64,000 bases of DNA from DASQPR01 sp963797675 (GTDB lineage Bacteria; Actinomycetota; Actinomycetes; Mycobacteriales; Micromonosporaceae): the NCBI GenBank assembly GCA_963797675.1, contig CAWCQQ010000003.1, positions 205,940-269,939 of the forward strand. The letters are read 5' to 3'. How positions within the stretch are numbered: the first letter of the stretch is position 1; each line of letters opens with the position of its first letter. The position numbers and the translations under genes are program-made. The notes beneath the pieces were generated by a model, which searched no databases, was not told where the DNA came from, and worked only from the letters and a program-made list of their open reading frames with translations. Below, piece by piece: positions 1 through 7,987 of the stretch.

Positions 1-120
1 CGTAACTCCCGTCGGCCAGTCCGACTGCGGCGGCCCCCGCCGCGGAGACCGCGCGCAGCACGCTCGAGATGCGGATGACCTGCTCAGAAGGTGTTGGGGT
101 GTAACGGTTCCATGCCCATC

Positions 121-741
121 TCACGCGTCGGCCGGTTGGCGCAGGGCGATCTGAAGCCGGTCGGGATCGGTGAAGTGATGGCCTCGCATGCCGATCGCCT
201 CGGCCGCGGCGACGTTCTCGGCCCGATCGTCGACGAACAGGACGCGTGACGGTTCGACGTCGAGCGCCCGGCAGCACCAGCGGAACACCTCGGGGTCCGG
301 TTTGGCCAGGTGGATCCGGCACGAGAACCCACGTACCGCGAACAGCCGCATCCAGCTGTGGTGTTCCTCGTAATAGGCGGCCAGTTCCTCGGGAATGTTG
401 GAGAGCAGCGCAATCCTTCGGCCCGACGCCACCACGGATTCGAGCAGAGCGACCATGTCGGCGTCGACGGTCCGCCAGCTGTCGAGGTCGGCCGTGATCA
501 GGCGGTCGATCTGCCCGGGATCCACCGTGCAGTCGAGGATGCGCATGACCGCGCGCCAGTACTCGGGGCCGGTCATCCCGCCACGGTCGTACGCAGGGCG
601 CAGCGCCCAGTAGGCGTCCCGGAACTCCGGGGCGGCGACGCCGGCGATGGCGGCCAACCGCTCTTTACCGGCGTCCGACTGATCGCGGGCGATCACGCCG
701 AAGAGATCGAAGACGACGATCGCGTCCACCGACACCGTCAT
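121..741 (-). CDS. HAD-superfamily hydrolase
   Basis: A 206-residue protein of the haloacid dehalogenase family, probably a small-molecule phosphatase. It opens with the Asp nucleophile motif VVFDLFGVIARD (residues about 8-19). It continues with the helical cap, the motif II Ser/Asn stretch IALLSNIPEE, the motif III Lys in HLAKPDPEVF, and the acidic motif VLFVDDRAENV that binds Mg2+. A much longer reading in the same frame begins upstream, but its first 80 residues are Arg/Asp-rich junk antisense to the regulator gene. I chose the ATG at 741 because it overlaps the stop of the DeoR gene as ATGA, the usual sign of translational coupling. The two genes therefore form one operon, and the substrate is probably a sugar phosphate linked to the neighbouring transporter (inference). 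Confidence 0.88.
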   Translation of the reverse strand: MTVSVDAIVVFDLFGVIARDQSDAGKERLAAIAGVAAPEFRDAYWALRPAYDRGGMTGPEYWRAVMRILDCTVDPGQIDRLITADLDSWRTVDADMVALLESVVASGRRIALLSNIPEELAAYYEEHHSWMRLFAVRGFSCRIHLAKPDPEVFRWCCRALDVEPSRVLFVDDRAENVAAAEAIGMRGHHFTDPDRLQIALRQPADA

Positions 742-1505
742 ACCTTCCGCACGGTCACGCCGGCCGCCGCCAGCGCGTCGGTCTCGTCGCCGGGCGCGGA
801 CTCCTCGGTGACGATCGCGTCGAATGCGCTCGGCGGTGCGACGAAGGCCAGGCCGGTACGGCTGAATTTCGTCGCGTCGGCGACCGCGATCACCCGGTGG
901 GCGGAGCCGATCGCGGCGCGTTTGATCGCGGCGTCGGCGAGGTCGTACGCGGTCAGGCCGTTCGCGGCGTTGATTCCGCAACAGCCGATGACGGCAGTGT
1001 CGAACCGCAGCGCCGCCAGGGACGCCTCGGTCAGTGGGCCGGTCAGGGCAAGCTCTCCAGCACGCGGTTCGCCGCCGGGTACCAGCAGTTTGAGTTGGGA
1101 TGCACCGGTCAGCGCGTTCGCGGCATGCAGGGACAGCGGCATGACGGTGAGCCTCCGATGCGCCAGCGCGCGGGCGACCTCAAGACAGGTCGTACCGCTG
1201 TCGATGAGCACCGCCTCACCATCGGTGATCAATGCGGCGACCTCGGCGGCGATCCGGCGTTTGACGTCCAGGCCCTCGAGCACTCGTATTGCGAACGGCG
1301 GCTCGTCGCCGCGCAGGGTAACGCTGCGGGCGCCGCCTCGGTACCGCTCGATCATGCCTTGCTCGGCCAGGACCTCCAGATCGCGGCGGATCGTCATGTC
1401 CGAGGCGCCGGTGATCTCGGCCAGGTCGGCCACGCTTACCTGCCCGCTGCCCCGGACCGTGTCGGTGATCAGCTTCAGCCGATCAGTGCTCGCCATACCC
1501 TCCAT
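738..1505 (-). CDS. DeoR-family transcriptional regulator
   Basis: A 255-residue cytoplasmic repressor-type protein. Residues 1-60 form the DeoR winged helix-turn-helix (VSVADLAEITGASDMTIRRD, with the family signature of Thr/Ile-Arg-Arg-Asp before the wing). Residues 75-235 form the DeoRC sensor domain, which is related to sugar-phosphate isomerases, with the GTTCLEVARAL and GCCGINAANGLT elements. Members of this family usually bind a phosphorylated sugar and control the adjacent catabolic or transport operon. It is transcribed with the downstream HAD gene (ATGA overlap) and divergently from the MFS transporter, with only 54 bp between the two starts. It probably regulates both directions from the palindrome at about 1530-1557. 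Family assignment is secure; the ligand is unknown. Confidence 0.92.
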   Translation of the reverse strand: MEGMASTDRLKLITDTVRGSGQVSVADLAEITGASDMTIRRDLEVLAEQGMIERYRGGARSVTLRGDEPPFAIRVLEGLDVKRRIAAEVAALITDGEAVLIDSGTTCLEVARALAHRRLTVMPLSLHAANALTGASQLKLLVPGGEPRAGELALTGPLTEASLAALRFDTAVIGCCGINAANGLTAYDLADAAIKRAAIGSAHRVIAVADATKFSRTGLAFVAPPSAFDAIVTEESAPGDETDALAAAGVTVRKV

Positions 1506-1529
1506 TCAACAGCGTGGTCGCGCATAGAG

Positions 1530-1557
1530 CAAACATTTCAAACAGAAATATTGTTTG
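1530..1557. promoter_or_regulatory. Probable operator between deoR-type gene and MFS gene
   Basis: The divergent spacer contains CAAACA at 1530-1535 and again at 1539-1544, and the inverted copy TGTTTG at 1552-1557. The second and third copies make an almost symmetrical 19-bp site with an AT-rich centre, unusual in DNA this GC-rich. Position and symmetry fit a DeoR-type binding site that would overlap both promoters. The site ends two bases before the first possible transporter start codon, so the transporter mRNA is probably leaderless or nearly so. Confidence 0.55.
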
Positions 1558-1559
1558 GT

Positions 1560-2777
1560 ATGTTCGATAGCATGAGCACAGTCCTCCGCCGGGCACGGCT
1601 GGCCACGTTTGCGTTCTTCATCCTCTGCGGGTTCAGCCTGGGCATGTGGATCGTGCATATCCCCACCATCGAGCACCGGGTCGGCGTCAGCAATGCCGTG
1701 TTCGGCTGGCTCTTGCTCCTGCTCGGTGCCGGGGCGTTCGCCGGGATGCAGGTGATCGGACCACTCAACGACCGCTTCGGGGCCCGGCGGATCGTACCGA
1801 TCAGCGCCGCCCTGACAGGCGCGGCGGTAGTCCTGCCCGGACTGGCGATCAACGCCTGGACGCTCGGGACGGCGCTGCTGATCTTCGGATTCTGCAACGG
1901 CTGCCTCGACGTCAGCATGAATGTGCACGCCGTCCAGGTCGAGCGGGCCTACCACCGGCCGGTCATGTCCGCGTTTCACGCCGCGTTCTCCATCGGCGGC
2001 GTCCTCGCAGCCCTCGTCGGTGCCCGTACCCTCAGCTGGGGCTGGAGCCCGGCCGTGACGCTGGTGGGGGTAGCCGTCATCGGCCTGGTCGTCACCGCGG
2101 TGGCCGCGCCCGCTCTCCTTCCACCCGAGCCCGCCGCCGTGCACAAGGCGCCCGTCGCGCCACGACGCCGGATGCCTCGATACATCTGGGCGCTCGCCCT
2201 GCTCGCCCTCATGTTGATGCTCAGCGAAGGCGTCGCCAACGACTGGAGCACGTTGGAGGCGCGGGACGTCCTCGACACCGCGCCCGCGACGGCGGCGCTG
2301 GCCTACGGAGCGTTCGCGACCGCTATGACGATCGGACGGCTGCTGACCGACCGTGTGGCAGCTCGGTTCGGGCCGGTCGCGATCGTGCGGTACGGGGCCG
2401 GCCTGGCCGCGGTCGCGCTCGCCGCAGTCGCTGTGTCTCCGTGGCTGCCGCTGACGCTGGTCGGGTGGGCGGTGTACGGCATCGGGCTGTCCGGCTGCAT
2501 CCCCCAGCTCTTCAGCGCGGCCGGCCACGCCGATCGGGACGCCGCCGGGGTGAACGTCGCGCGCGTATCGGGGCTCGGATACCTGGGCATGCTCGCCGGG
2601 CCGGCCATCGTCGGGCCGCTGACCCGCGTGGTCGCGCTGAACTACGCGTTCTTCTTACCCGTCGTCCTGTGCGCAATCGCCGCATTCAGCGCCCACGTCG
2701 TGCGGCCCAAGCACGACATGGGTGGAGCCTCGGACAGCGACGTGCGTCCACGGGCAACGACGGATGTCGCAGTGTGA
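1560..2777 (+). CDS. MFS transporter
   Basis: A membrane permease of about 405 residues with 12 predicted hydrophobic segments, in two halves separated by a charged loop near residue 205 (PRRRMPRYIW). The loop between helices 2 and 3 holds the MFS signature in the form GPLNDRFGARRIV. Helices 4-5 carry GFCNGCLDVSMNVHAVQVE, a stretch I associate with MFS members of the YbjJ/fucose-permease-like type. Two starts are possible, ATG 1560 and ATG 1572; neither has a Shine-Dalgarno sequence, which fits a leaderless transcript from the operator region just upstream. It faces the DeoR/HAD operon, so uptake or efflux of the compound handled by that operon is likely (inference). The substrate cannot be told from the sequence. 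Confidence 0.85.
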   Translation: MFDSMSTVLRRARLATFAFFILCGFSLGMWIVHIPTIEHRVGVSNAVFGWLLLLLGAGAFAGMQVIGPLNDRFGARRIVPISAALTGAAVVLPGLAINAWTLGTALLIFGFCNGCLDVSMNVHAVQVERAYHRPVMSAFHAAFSIGGVLAALVGARTLSWGWSPAVTLVGVAVIGLVVTAVAAPALLPPEPAAVHKAPVAPRRRMPRYIWALALLALMLMLSEGVANDWSTLEARDVLDTAPATAALAYGAFATAMTIGRLLTDRVAARFGPVAIVRYGAGLAAVALAAVAVSPWLPLTLVGWAVYGIGLSGCIPQLFSAAGHADRDAAGVNVARVSGLGYLGMLAGPAIVGPLTRVVALNYAFFLPVVLCAIAAFSAHVVRPKHDMGGASDSDVRPRATTDVAV

Positions 2778-2907
2778 CGGGCCGTCATCTGTGTTTTCTC
2801 ATACCGCTCAGGATCGGTCTCGCGAACCTCCGGTCCGCTGTCCAAGCGCACATGTAGCCGCTTCATAATTCGATGCGCCGGGCATGGTGAGCGGTTAGCC
2901 TCGCCCG

Positions 2908-3597
2908 GTGAGTTTCGGAGGCGACGTACGGAAGGTTCGAGACGCCGGCTTGCCGTTCGGGCGTCGAGCGGCCGCGTTGCGTTCCTGCGTCGCGCGGTAC
3001 CACCCGATCGGGTTTCACAACAGCTTGAGTTTCCTGGAAGAAATCGCCGGCCCGTTCCGCACCGATGAGGATGCACTGTTGCGGGCCTTGGATGCGTTGA
3101 TCGCCAGCCGTGCCGAACGGGCCGTCGTGGCCGCCGCATATGCGGGTAGTCGGCGGGAGGCGAAGCGACGAGGCGAACGCCGTCCCCGGCCGGACGCGCC
3201 CGACCCGGCACATCAGATGGTCTGGTACGGCGATATTCGTCGAGCCGCGGTGCACGTCATGCGAGGCGAACAAGCCGAACTGGGTCGGCTTGGTCGGGCC
3301 TGCGGCGCGGGCAGCGTGGAAGCGAAGTTGAGTGAGTTGACCGACCGGGCGGTCGCGTCGGCAGGTGCGCTGTCCGGGGACCATCTGACCGTACTTGCCG
3401 AGATCATCGACGTACTGCACTCCCGCCTGACACATCTGACGCTCGCCGACGCGCAGTCGTACTTCCACGTCCGGAGGCTATCGCGCTTCGCGAAGTTGAT
3501 CGAGGATACGGCGGCTGCCCCGAATGACCATCTAGCCAGATCGTCCGGCACGATATCCCCGATGGGTTCGTGGCGTGGCTGTCAGTTTGTGGGCTAG
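2908..3597 (+). CDS. Hypothetical protein
   Basis: A 229-residue protein starting at GTG 2908. I recognise no family. It is mostly helical, without signal peptide or membrane segment; residues 85-105 are very basic (SRREAKRRGERRPRPD), and the C-terminal half is a long amphipathic helical region (KLSELTDRAVASAGALS...). Its stop codon directly abuts the stop of the convergent gene at 3598, leaving no room for a terminator. It could be a regulator or scaffold, but nothing in it shows a function. Confidence 0.6.
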   Translation: MSFGGDVRKVRDAGLPFGRRAAALRSCVARYHPIGFHNSLSFLEEIAGPFRTDEDALLRALDALIASRAERAVVAAAYAGSRREAKRRGERRPRPDAPDPAHQMVWYGDIRRAAVHVMRGEQAELGRLGRACGAGSVEAKLSELTDRAVASAGALSGDHLTVLAEIIDVLHSRLTHLTLADAQSYFHVRRLSRFAKLIEDTAAAPNDHLARSSGTISPMGSWRGCQFVG

Positions 3598-4281
3598 TCA
3601 GGCGTGGCAGCGCACGATGGCCAGCATGGTGTCGTCGGGTACGCCGTCGAGGTAGGCGTTCATCTCGCGTACGTAGGCGTCGGTCGGGAAGCCCATGGCT
3701 GTGCTGCCACACCAGGCTCCGTCGAGGGTGACGTAGGCGGCGGTGGCGAATGCGTGGTCGCGGGCGCGTTGGATGAATTCGTTCCGGTCGTTGCCGAAGT
3801 GCGCGATCGGGTCGGCAATCAGGATCGACAGGGTGAAGTAGGGGTGTGTCTGCGTCACCGCGAGTTGCGCGAACGCTTGGACCAGCGGTTGTGCGAGATG
3901 GGTAGTTTGCGCGTCGGCGGGTTCGAGGCCGGCGAAGGCGGTCAGTGGCTGTGCCGGTGGATGGGCGGCGGCGAGGGCGTGCCATGCGTCCCATTGCGCA
4001 GCCGCATGGGCGGCTGGCCGGTCTCGCATCGCGGCAAAGTCGATCATAAATCTTGGTACAGCTACCAGAGAATTGTGGTCAGTCGGCAGGTTGTCAGGTG
4101 CGTATTGTGGTTTGAGCTGGAAGTGTCCGTCGGGTGCGATCAACCGCCACGAGTCCCATTCCCAGTCGTCGCTGTAGATTTCCCGGTTGAGGTCATACGG
4201 TGCCATGGCAGTCGTGACCGCATCGACGAGCGCCTCCGATGCGGTCGGTGGGAGGAAGACGGTCGCGTAGAAGTTCGTCAC
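3598..4281 (-). CDS. Hypothetical protein, Trp/Tyr-rich N-terminus
   Basis: A 227-residue soluble protein of unknown function. The N-terminal part contains YDLNREIYSDDWEWDSWRL followed by a short beta segment (DGHFQLKPQY). A helical Ala-rich middle precedes a C-terminal part with TLDGAWCGSTAMGF. There is no signal peptide. Its base and codon use match the surroundings. It ends base-to-base against the preceding gene on the other strand and is separated by 100 bp from the secreted repeat protein upstream of it on the same strand. I do not recognise the family. Confidence 0.65.
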   Translation of the reverse strand: MTNFYATVFLPPTASEALVDAVTTAMAPYDLNREIYSDDWEWDSWRLIAPDGHFQLKPQYAPDNLPTDHNSLVAVPRFMIDFAAMRDRPAAHAAAQWDAWHALAAAHPPAQPLTAFAGLEPADAQTTHLAQPLVQAFAQLAVTQTHPYFTLSILIADPIAHFGNDRNEFIQRARDHAFATAAYVTLDGAWCGSTAMGFPTDAYVREMNAYLDGVPDDTMLAIVRCHA

Positions 4282-4381
4282 GGCCAGGGACTGTACCGCC
4301 GGAGAACAGACTGTTGGATCCAGGATCCAGTGGAGGCCAGATCCGCGCCGATGCCCGCCCGGGCAAGGCTGACCGGTATGG

Positions 4382-5233
4382 TCAAGCGTCGCAGATGGCG
4401 ATAGCGATGATCGCCCACGGCAGGGGTTGGCCGTATTCGTCGGCGTATCCGCGGATGGTTTCTGCGGTCAGGTTTCTGTTCGGCACCACCACGTTCAGCG
4501 TCTCGTGAGCGATGTCCTGGTCGATCCGGCCACCGAGGCCGTGAATGTAGGTACCGGCCGGGCAACTCGCCGAAACCGTCTTCGGGGTCGACGCGTCGCT
4601 CACCGACTCTGCATCCACCTCGCTGATCTGCGAGGACCACGGGACGCAGACCGCGAAAGCGCGAATGCTCCAGAGTCCCTCGTAGCCGTTCAACACCTCA
4701 ACGCCGATGGCGCCACCGCCGCTCAGAACCCCTGGCGGATATACGTCATTCAGATAAACCTGCCCGGCGCCGCTGTTGATCCAGCCACCCACGCCGATCG
4801 ATTCATCACCTTCCGGACACGCGACGCTCGCGACTTTATAGTCGTCCGAGGTGGCAGAAGTCGCCGCGCTCACGATGACGATCGCCGGGTTCATCGTGAC
4901 GCAGAACGCGTACACGGTCAGACTCCAGTTACCGGCGTAGCCGGTGACATCCTCATTCGCCTCGGCGATCGCATAGTCGGAAGATCCGTGCACCGGCGCG
5001 TAGCCTTCGAGAACCACGTCACCGGCGCCGCCGGTGATCGCGGCACCGACACCGGTAATCGACTTGCCGGCCGGGCAGTAGGCGACCACGGTCCGGAAGC
5101 TGGTCGAGTCCGTGGAACTGGTCGCGCTCACCATGCCCAGACCAGGCATCGCCGATGCCGCGCCCACACCAACCGCCTGAACCACGCCGACAGTCAGAAG
5201 GACCGCTGCCAGACCAATGATGAATCTTCGCAT
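4382..5233 (-). CDS. Secreted protein with three Cys-containing repeats
   Basis: A 283-residue exported protein. The ATG at 5233 is preceded by a GGGGGC Shine-Dalgarno and begins a clear signal peptide (MRRFIIGLAAVLLTVG..., cleavage near ASA-MPG, residue 29). The mature part is three tandem units of about 80 residues. Each has Ser/Thr-rich lead, a Cys followed by Pro-Ala/Glu-Gly (YCPAGKSITGVG, ACPEGDESIGVG, SCPAGTYIHGLG), a Gly-rich beta stretch, an aromatic Asn-Gly-Tyr-type turn, and a terminal Cys (YAFCV, FAVCV, IAICD). Two Cys per unit suggest one disulphide in each. A longer upstream in-frame reading exists but lacks a ribosome site. The function is unknown; an envelope or extracellular role is inferred. 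Confidence 0.8.
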   Translation of the reverse strand: MRRFIIGLAAVLLTVGVVQAVGVGAASAMPGLGMVSATSSTDSTSFRTVVAYCPAGKSITGVGAAITGGAGDVVLEGYAPVHGSSDYAIAEANEDVTGYAGNWSLTVYAFCVTMNPAIVIVSAATSATSDDYKVASVACPEGDESIGVGGWINSGAGQVYLNDVYPPGVLSGGGAIGVEVLNGYEGLWSIRAFAVCVPWSSQISEVDAESVSDASTPKTVSASCPAGTYIHGLGGRIDQDIAHETLNVVVPNRNLTAETIRGYADEYGQPLPWAIIAIAICDA

Positions 5234-5457
5234 TACAGCCCCCAAAGTCAACGCCGACGGTTGAGTGTGGGCTCGACCGGCCACGGTCGCAATCGTTGGT
5301 CTGCAATGCGACACCTGACCCCGTTTCGGGGACGACACGAAGGTACGACCTCGCAGATGAACGTTCGTGACGACTGACCAGCGAAAGAACGACGACTCCG
5401 AACTACCCACGGCATTGCAGCGGAGTCGATCGCTGCAGGCGGTAATGCGCCGGAACG

Positions 5458-6030
5458 TCAGGCGACCGCGGCGGGGCCGCTGGTGCCGGTAACCATCCAG
5501 CCGTTAGCGTCGGCCGTGACGAGGTAGGTCAGCCAGGTCGCGCCGAGACACGCCACGAACCCGTTGATGCTCACCCGGGTGGTGCCGGCGACAGTCGTCG
5601 CCGGTCCGAGCAGGATCAGGATCCCGTTGTCGCGAACGACGCTGCAGCCCTGCCGGTGGATGATGACCTGGTCGCGGGAGGTGACGAACCGCAGCGGGAC
5701 GAGGTCGTGCAGGGCAGCGACAATCGTGCGCTGGTCAGTGGCCGAGATCGGTGTGGTGGTCGTTGACGGTGCTGTGCGCATCGGGTCGGCTGCGCTGGCG
5801 TCGGTGTAGTCCAGGACGAAGACGGTCGCGAAGGGCAGGTTCGAATTCTCCTGCGGCGTGGTCAGATACCGGCGCAGGACCGCCGCGTAGATCTGCGCGT
5901 CGCGGCTTGCGCCGGTGGTGGCAGCCCCCGCCGCCGACGGTCGCGCCGCCCGGGTGATGTTGCCAGCGGTGGGGGCACACGCCGCCACAAACAGCAGCAA
6001 CAACGTTCCCAGCACCAGTAGTCGACGCAT
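5458..6030 (-). CDS. Putative lipoprotein
   Basis: A protein of about 190 residues with a lipoprotein signal peptide: MRRLLVLGTLLLLFVAAC, in which VAAC is the lipobox, so Cys18 would be lipidated and the protein held on the outer face of the cell membrane. The mature part is Thr/Ala-rich to about residue 45, followed by a mixed alpha/beta domain (FATVFVLDYTDAS, RDQVIIHRQGCSVV, TRVSINGFVACLGATWLTYLV). An upstream ATG at 6045 is possible, but the GGTGGG run fits the start at 6030 better. No known family is recognised. It lies 224 bp from the secreted repeat protein on the same strand, and the two may share an envelope-related role (inference). Confidence 0.75.
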   Translation of the reverse strand: MRRLLVLGTLLLLFVAACAPTAGNITRAARPSAAGAATTGASRDAQIYAAVLRRYLTTPQENSNLPFATVFVLDYTDASAADPMRTAPSTTTTPISATDQRTIVAALHDLVPLRFVTSRDQVIIHRQGCSVVRDNGILILLGPATTVAGTTRVSINGFVACLGATWLTYLVTADANGWMVTGTSGPAAVA

Positions 6031-6225
6031 CGGCCCACCCCCCATTTCCTATAGGACGCGACACGACTCATTTTGGTTCCCACCCGGAACTCTCGGTGTC
6101 GAGGAGTGCTGGCGGAACGCGGCGTCGAGGTAGAGCACGTCACCCGTCATCCAAGCATGGTCGCCGGTCCGCTGGTGCCCTGATGCCAGCGAGCTTCAAC
6201 GGCACTGCCGGCTTACCCGGACCGC

Positions 6226-6834
6226 GTGGCGCACGACGTGCAGACCGTCGCGTCCGCGCTGCCCCGCGCCGACAGTGAACCGATGGACGGGTTCACCGTC
6301 CTGGTCGACTGGCAGGCCGTCACGATTCCCTATCGGACGTATCACGACGAGCCGGTAGCGGCTTGCTGGGCGGCGCTCACACCGACCCAGCAGCTGATTG
6401 CCCATTGCTGGTACACCCGCGACAGCAACGGGTTCGTCCGCGGGCGGCATCTGCGTAGCGTGATCGGCAGTTCTGAACCGTGGGTGATGCCGTTCGTTGT
6501 TGCATTGATCGGCGAGTACGTGCTGCCGATCGTGCGCGCCATTCACACCGAGTTGTACGCCGACCGCGACGGTTCGCCGCGGCAACGCGCCTACGGGCGG
6601 TTCACGGCCGACAATCCCGGGTATGTCGCGCTCACGGCGTCTCGGGTCGCGTCGTACTGGGGTGCATACTCTCGTGACCGTCAGGGATTCCACCATCACG
6701 TCGGCGTTGCCGTGATCGACTGGCTGCACTGGGCGGCCAGCGGACCGCAGGCCAAGCCGACCGTGGATCCGCCCCACCGGCGCAGGAACTTCGCCGGACC
6801 TGCCGGTATCAAAAATCGTCCACCGATCGATTAG
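6226..6834 (+). CDS. Hypothetical protein
   Basis: A soluble 202-residue protein with GTG start at 6226. It contains an aromatic helical core (LTPTQQLIAHCWYTRDSNGFVRGRH, with PWVMPFVVALIGEYVLPI just after), then a mixed region and a basic, Pro-rich tail (DPPHRRRNF). The core helix looks hydrophobic enough to be buried or amphipathic rather than membrane-spanning. I cannot assign a family. It stands alone: divergent from the lipoprotein, 110 bp ahead of the insertion sequence. Base composition matches the neighbouring genes. Confidence 0.6.
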   Translation: MAHDVQTVASALPRADSEPMDGFTVLVDWQAVTIPYRTYHDEPVAACWAALTPTQQLIAHCWYTRDSNGFVRGRHLRSVIGSSEPWVMPFVVALIGEYVLPIVRAIHTELYADRDGSPRQRAYGRFTADNPGYVALTASRVASYWGAYSRDRQGFHHHVGVAVIDWLHWAASGPQAKPTVDPPHRRRNFAGPAGIKNRPPID

Positions 6835-6944
6835 CCCGAACGCCACCTACGAACACCGCTAGATTCGTGTCACGGGTGCATCGATCCCGTTCAGCGGCCG
6901 TGTCTCGAAGTCACGCGCGTACGCGAACGATCTTGTGGTTCTAA

Positions 6945-7987
6945 GAGCCTGGGAAATAACGGTTTGGGGTCTGTGGGGCGTGGTGTCGTGACCTGAGGAT
7001 GGGCCTTCGGTACGAGCACTGGTGACGAAACCTCTGCCCGTAGCCCCGAAGGCCCAACCATGTCTTTCTACCTTGTCGCCGGCAACGGCGCATCCGCCGA
7101 CACGCCATCCCAGACCGGCCACCTACCCACTGACAGGCCGAGGCACTACCCGTCCGATACCAGCGACATCGAGTGGCGGCTGATCGCCGCCCTGGTCCCG
7201 GTCGGTGGCCCCCGCCCCGGCCGCGGCGGACGACCCGTGACGTACTCCCGCCGCGACATCGTCGACGCGATCCGCTACCTCGCCCACAACGGCTGCGTCT
7301 GGCGGGCGCTACCCGTCGACTTCCCCCACCCCAAACTCGTCTACCACTACTTCACCACCTGGACCGCCGACGGCACCCTGGCCCGCATCCACGACACCCT
7401 CCGCGAAGCGGTCCGTGTCGCCGAAGGCCGCCAACCCGCGCCGACCGCCGGCCTGATCGACGCCCAGTCCCTGCGCGGCGCCGAAACCGTCGGCCGTCCC
7501 AGCCGCGGCTACGACGCCGGGAAAAAGATCAACGGCCGCAAACGCCACATCATCGTCGACACCACCGGCCTGCTCCTGGCCATCCTCGTCACCGGCGCCC
7601 ACGTCCAAGACCGCGACGGCGCCCGCATCCTCCTCCAAGCACTCCGCATGTGTTTCCCCAGCATCCGACTCATCTGGGCCGACCAGGGCTACACCGGAAC
7701 CCTGGTCGACTGGGCCGCCACCACCCTGAACCTCACCATCCAGGTCGTCCGCAAACTCGCCGAACAAGTCGGCTTCGTCGTCCTCCACCGCCGGTGGGCC
7801 GTCGAGCGCACGTTCTCCTGGATCAACCGCTGCCGACGCACCGTCCGCGACTACGAACGCCTGCCCCAACACCACGCAGCGATGGTCCAATGGGCGATGA
7901 TCATCATCATGACCAGGCGACTCGCCCGCCACACCACCCGACCACAACCAACCGCAATGGCCGCCTAAACAGTTATTTACCAGGCTC
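6945..7987 (+). mobile_element. Complete IS5-type insertion sequence
   Basis: A 1043-bp element bounded by imperfect inverted repeats of about 20 bp beginning GAGCCTGG. The left end reads GAGCCTGGGAAATAACGGTT; the right end, read inwards on the other strand, differs at two positions. A TAA trinucleotide flanks both ends (6942-6944 and 7988-7990), matching the short TNA-type target duplications known for this family. It carries one transposase gene with an intact DDE triad. Ends, duplication and gene are all present, so the insertion looks recent and possibly active. The right end sits on the stop codon of the M48 protease gene. Confidence 0.93.
7060..7968 (+). CDS. IS5-family transposase
   Basis: A 302-residue DDE transposase that cuts and joins the ends of the surrounding element. 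Residues 30-110 are the DUF4096-like N-terminal domain (SDIEWRLIAALVP, AIRYLAHNGCVWRALP). The catalytic residues can be placed: first Asp in AGLIDAQSLRG (about residue 134), second in LIWADQGYTG (about 208), and Glu in AVERTFSWINR (about 250). The start ATG at 7060 may be slightly upstream of the true one, because residues 1-25 are not typical of the family. A single uninterrupted frame shows no need for programmed frameshifting. Confidence 0.93.
   Translation: MSFYLVAGNGASADTPSQTGHLPTDRPRHYPSDTSDIEWRLIAALVPVGGPRPGRGGRPVTYSRRDIVDAIRYLAHNGCVWRALPVDFPHPKLVYHYFTTWTADGTLARIHDTLREAVRVAEGRQPAPTAGLIDAQSLRGAETVGRPSRGYDAGKKINGRKRHIIVDTTGLLLAILVTGAHVQDRDGARILLQALRMCFPSIRLIWADQGYTGTLVDWAATTLNLTIQVVRKLAEQVGFVVLHRRWAVERTFSWINRCRRTVRDYERLPQHHAAMVQWAMIIIMTRRLARHTTRPQPTAMAA

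Noticed and set aside
1..77. Possible minus-strand gene leaving the left edge (SSVLRAVSAAGAAAVGLADG)
   Set aside because: Only about 25 codons are visible, with no clear start or motif, so nothing can be supported.
1506..2528. 340-codon minus-strand frame opposite the MFS transporter
   Set aside because: Low-complexity shadow; the plus strand shows membrane helices and the MFS signature.
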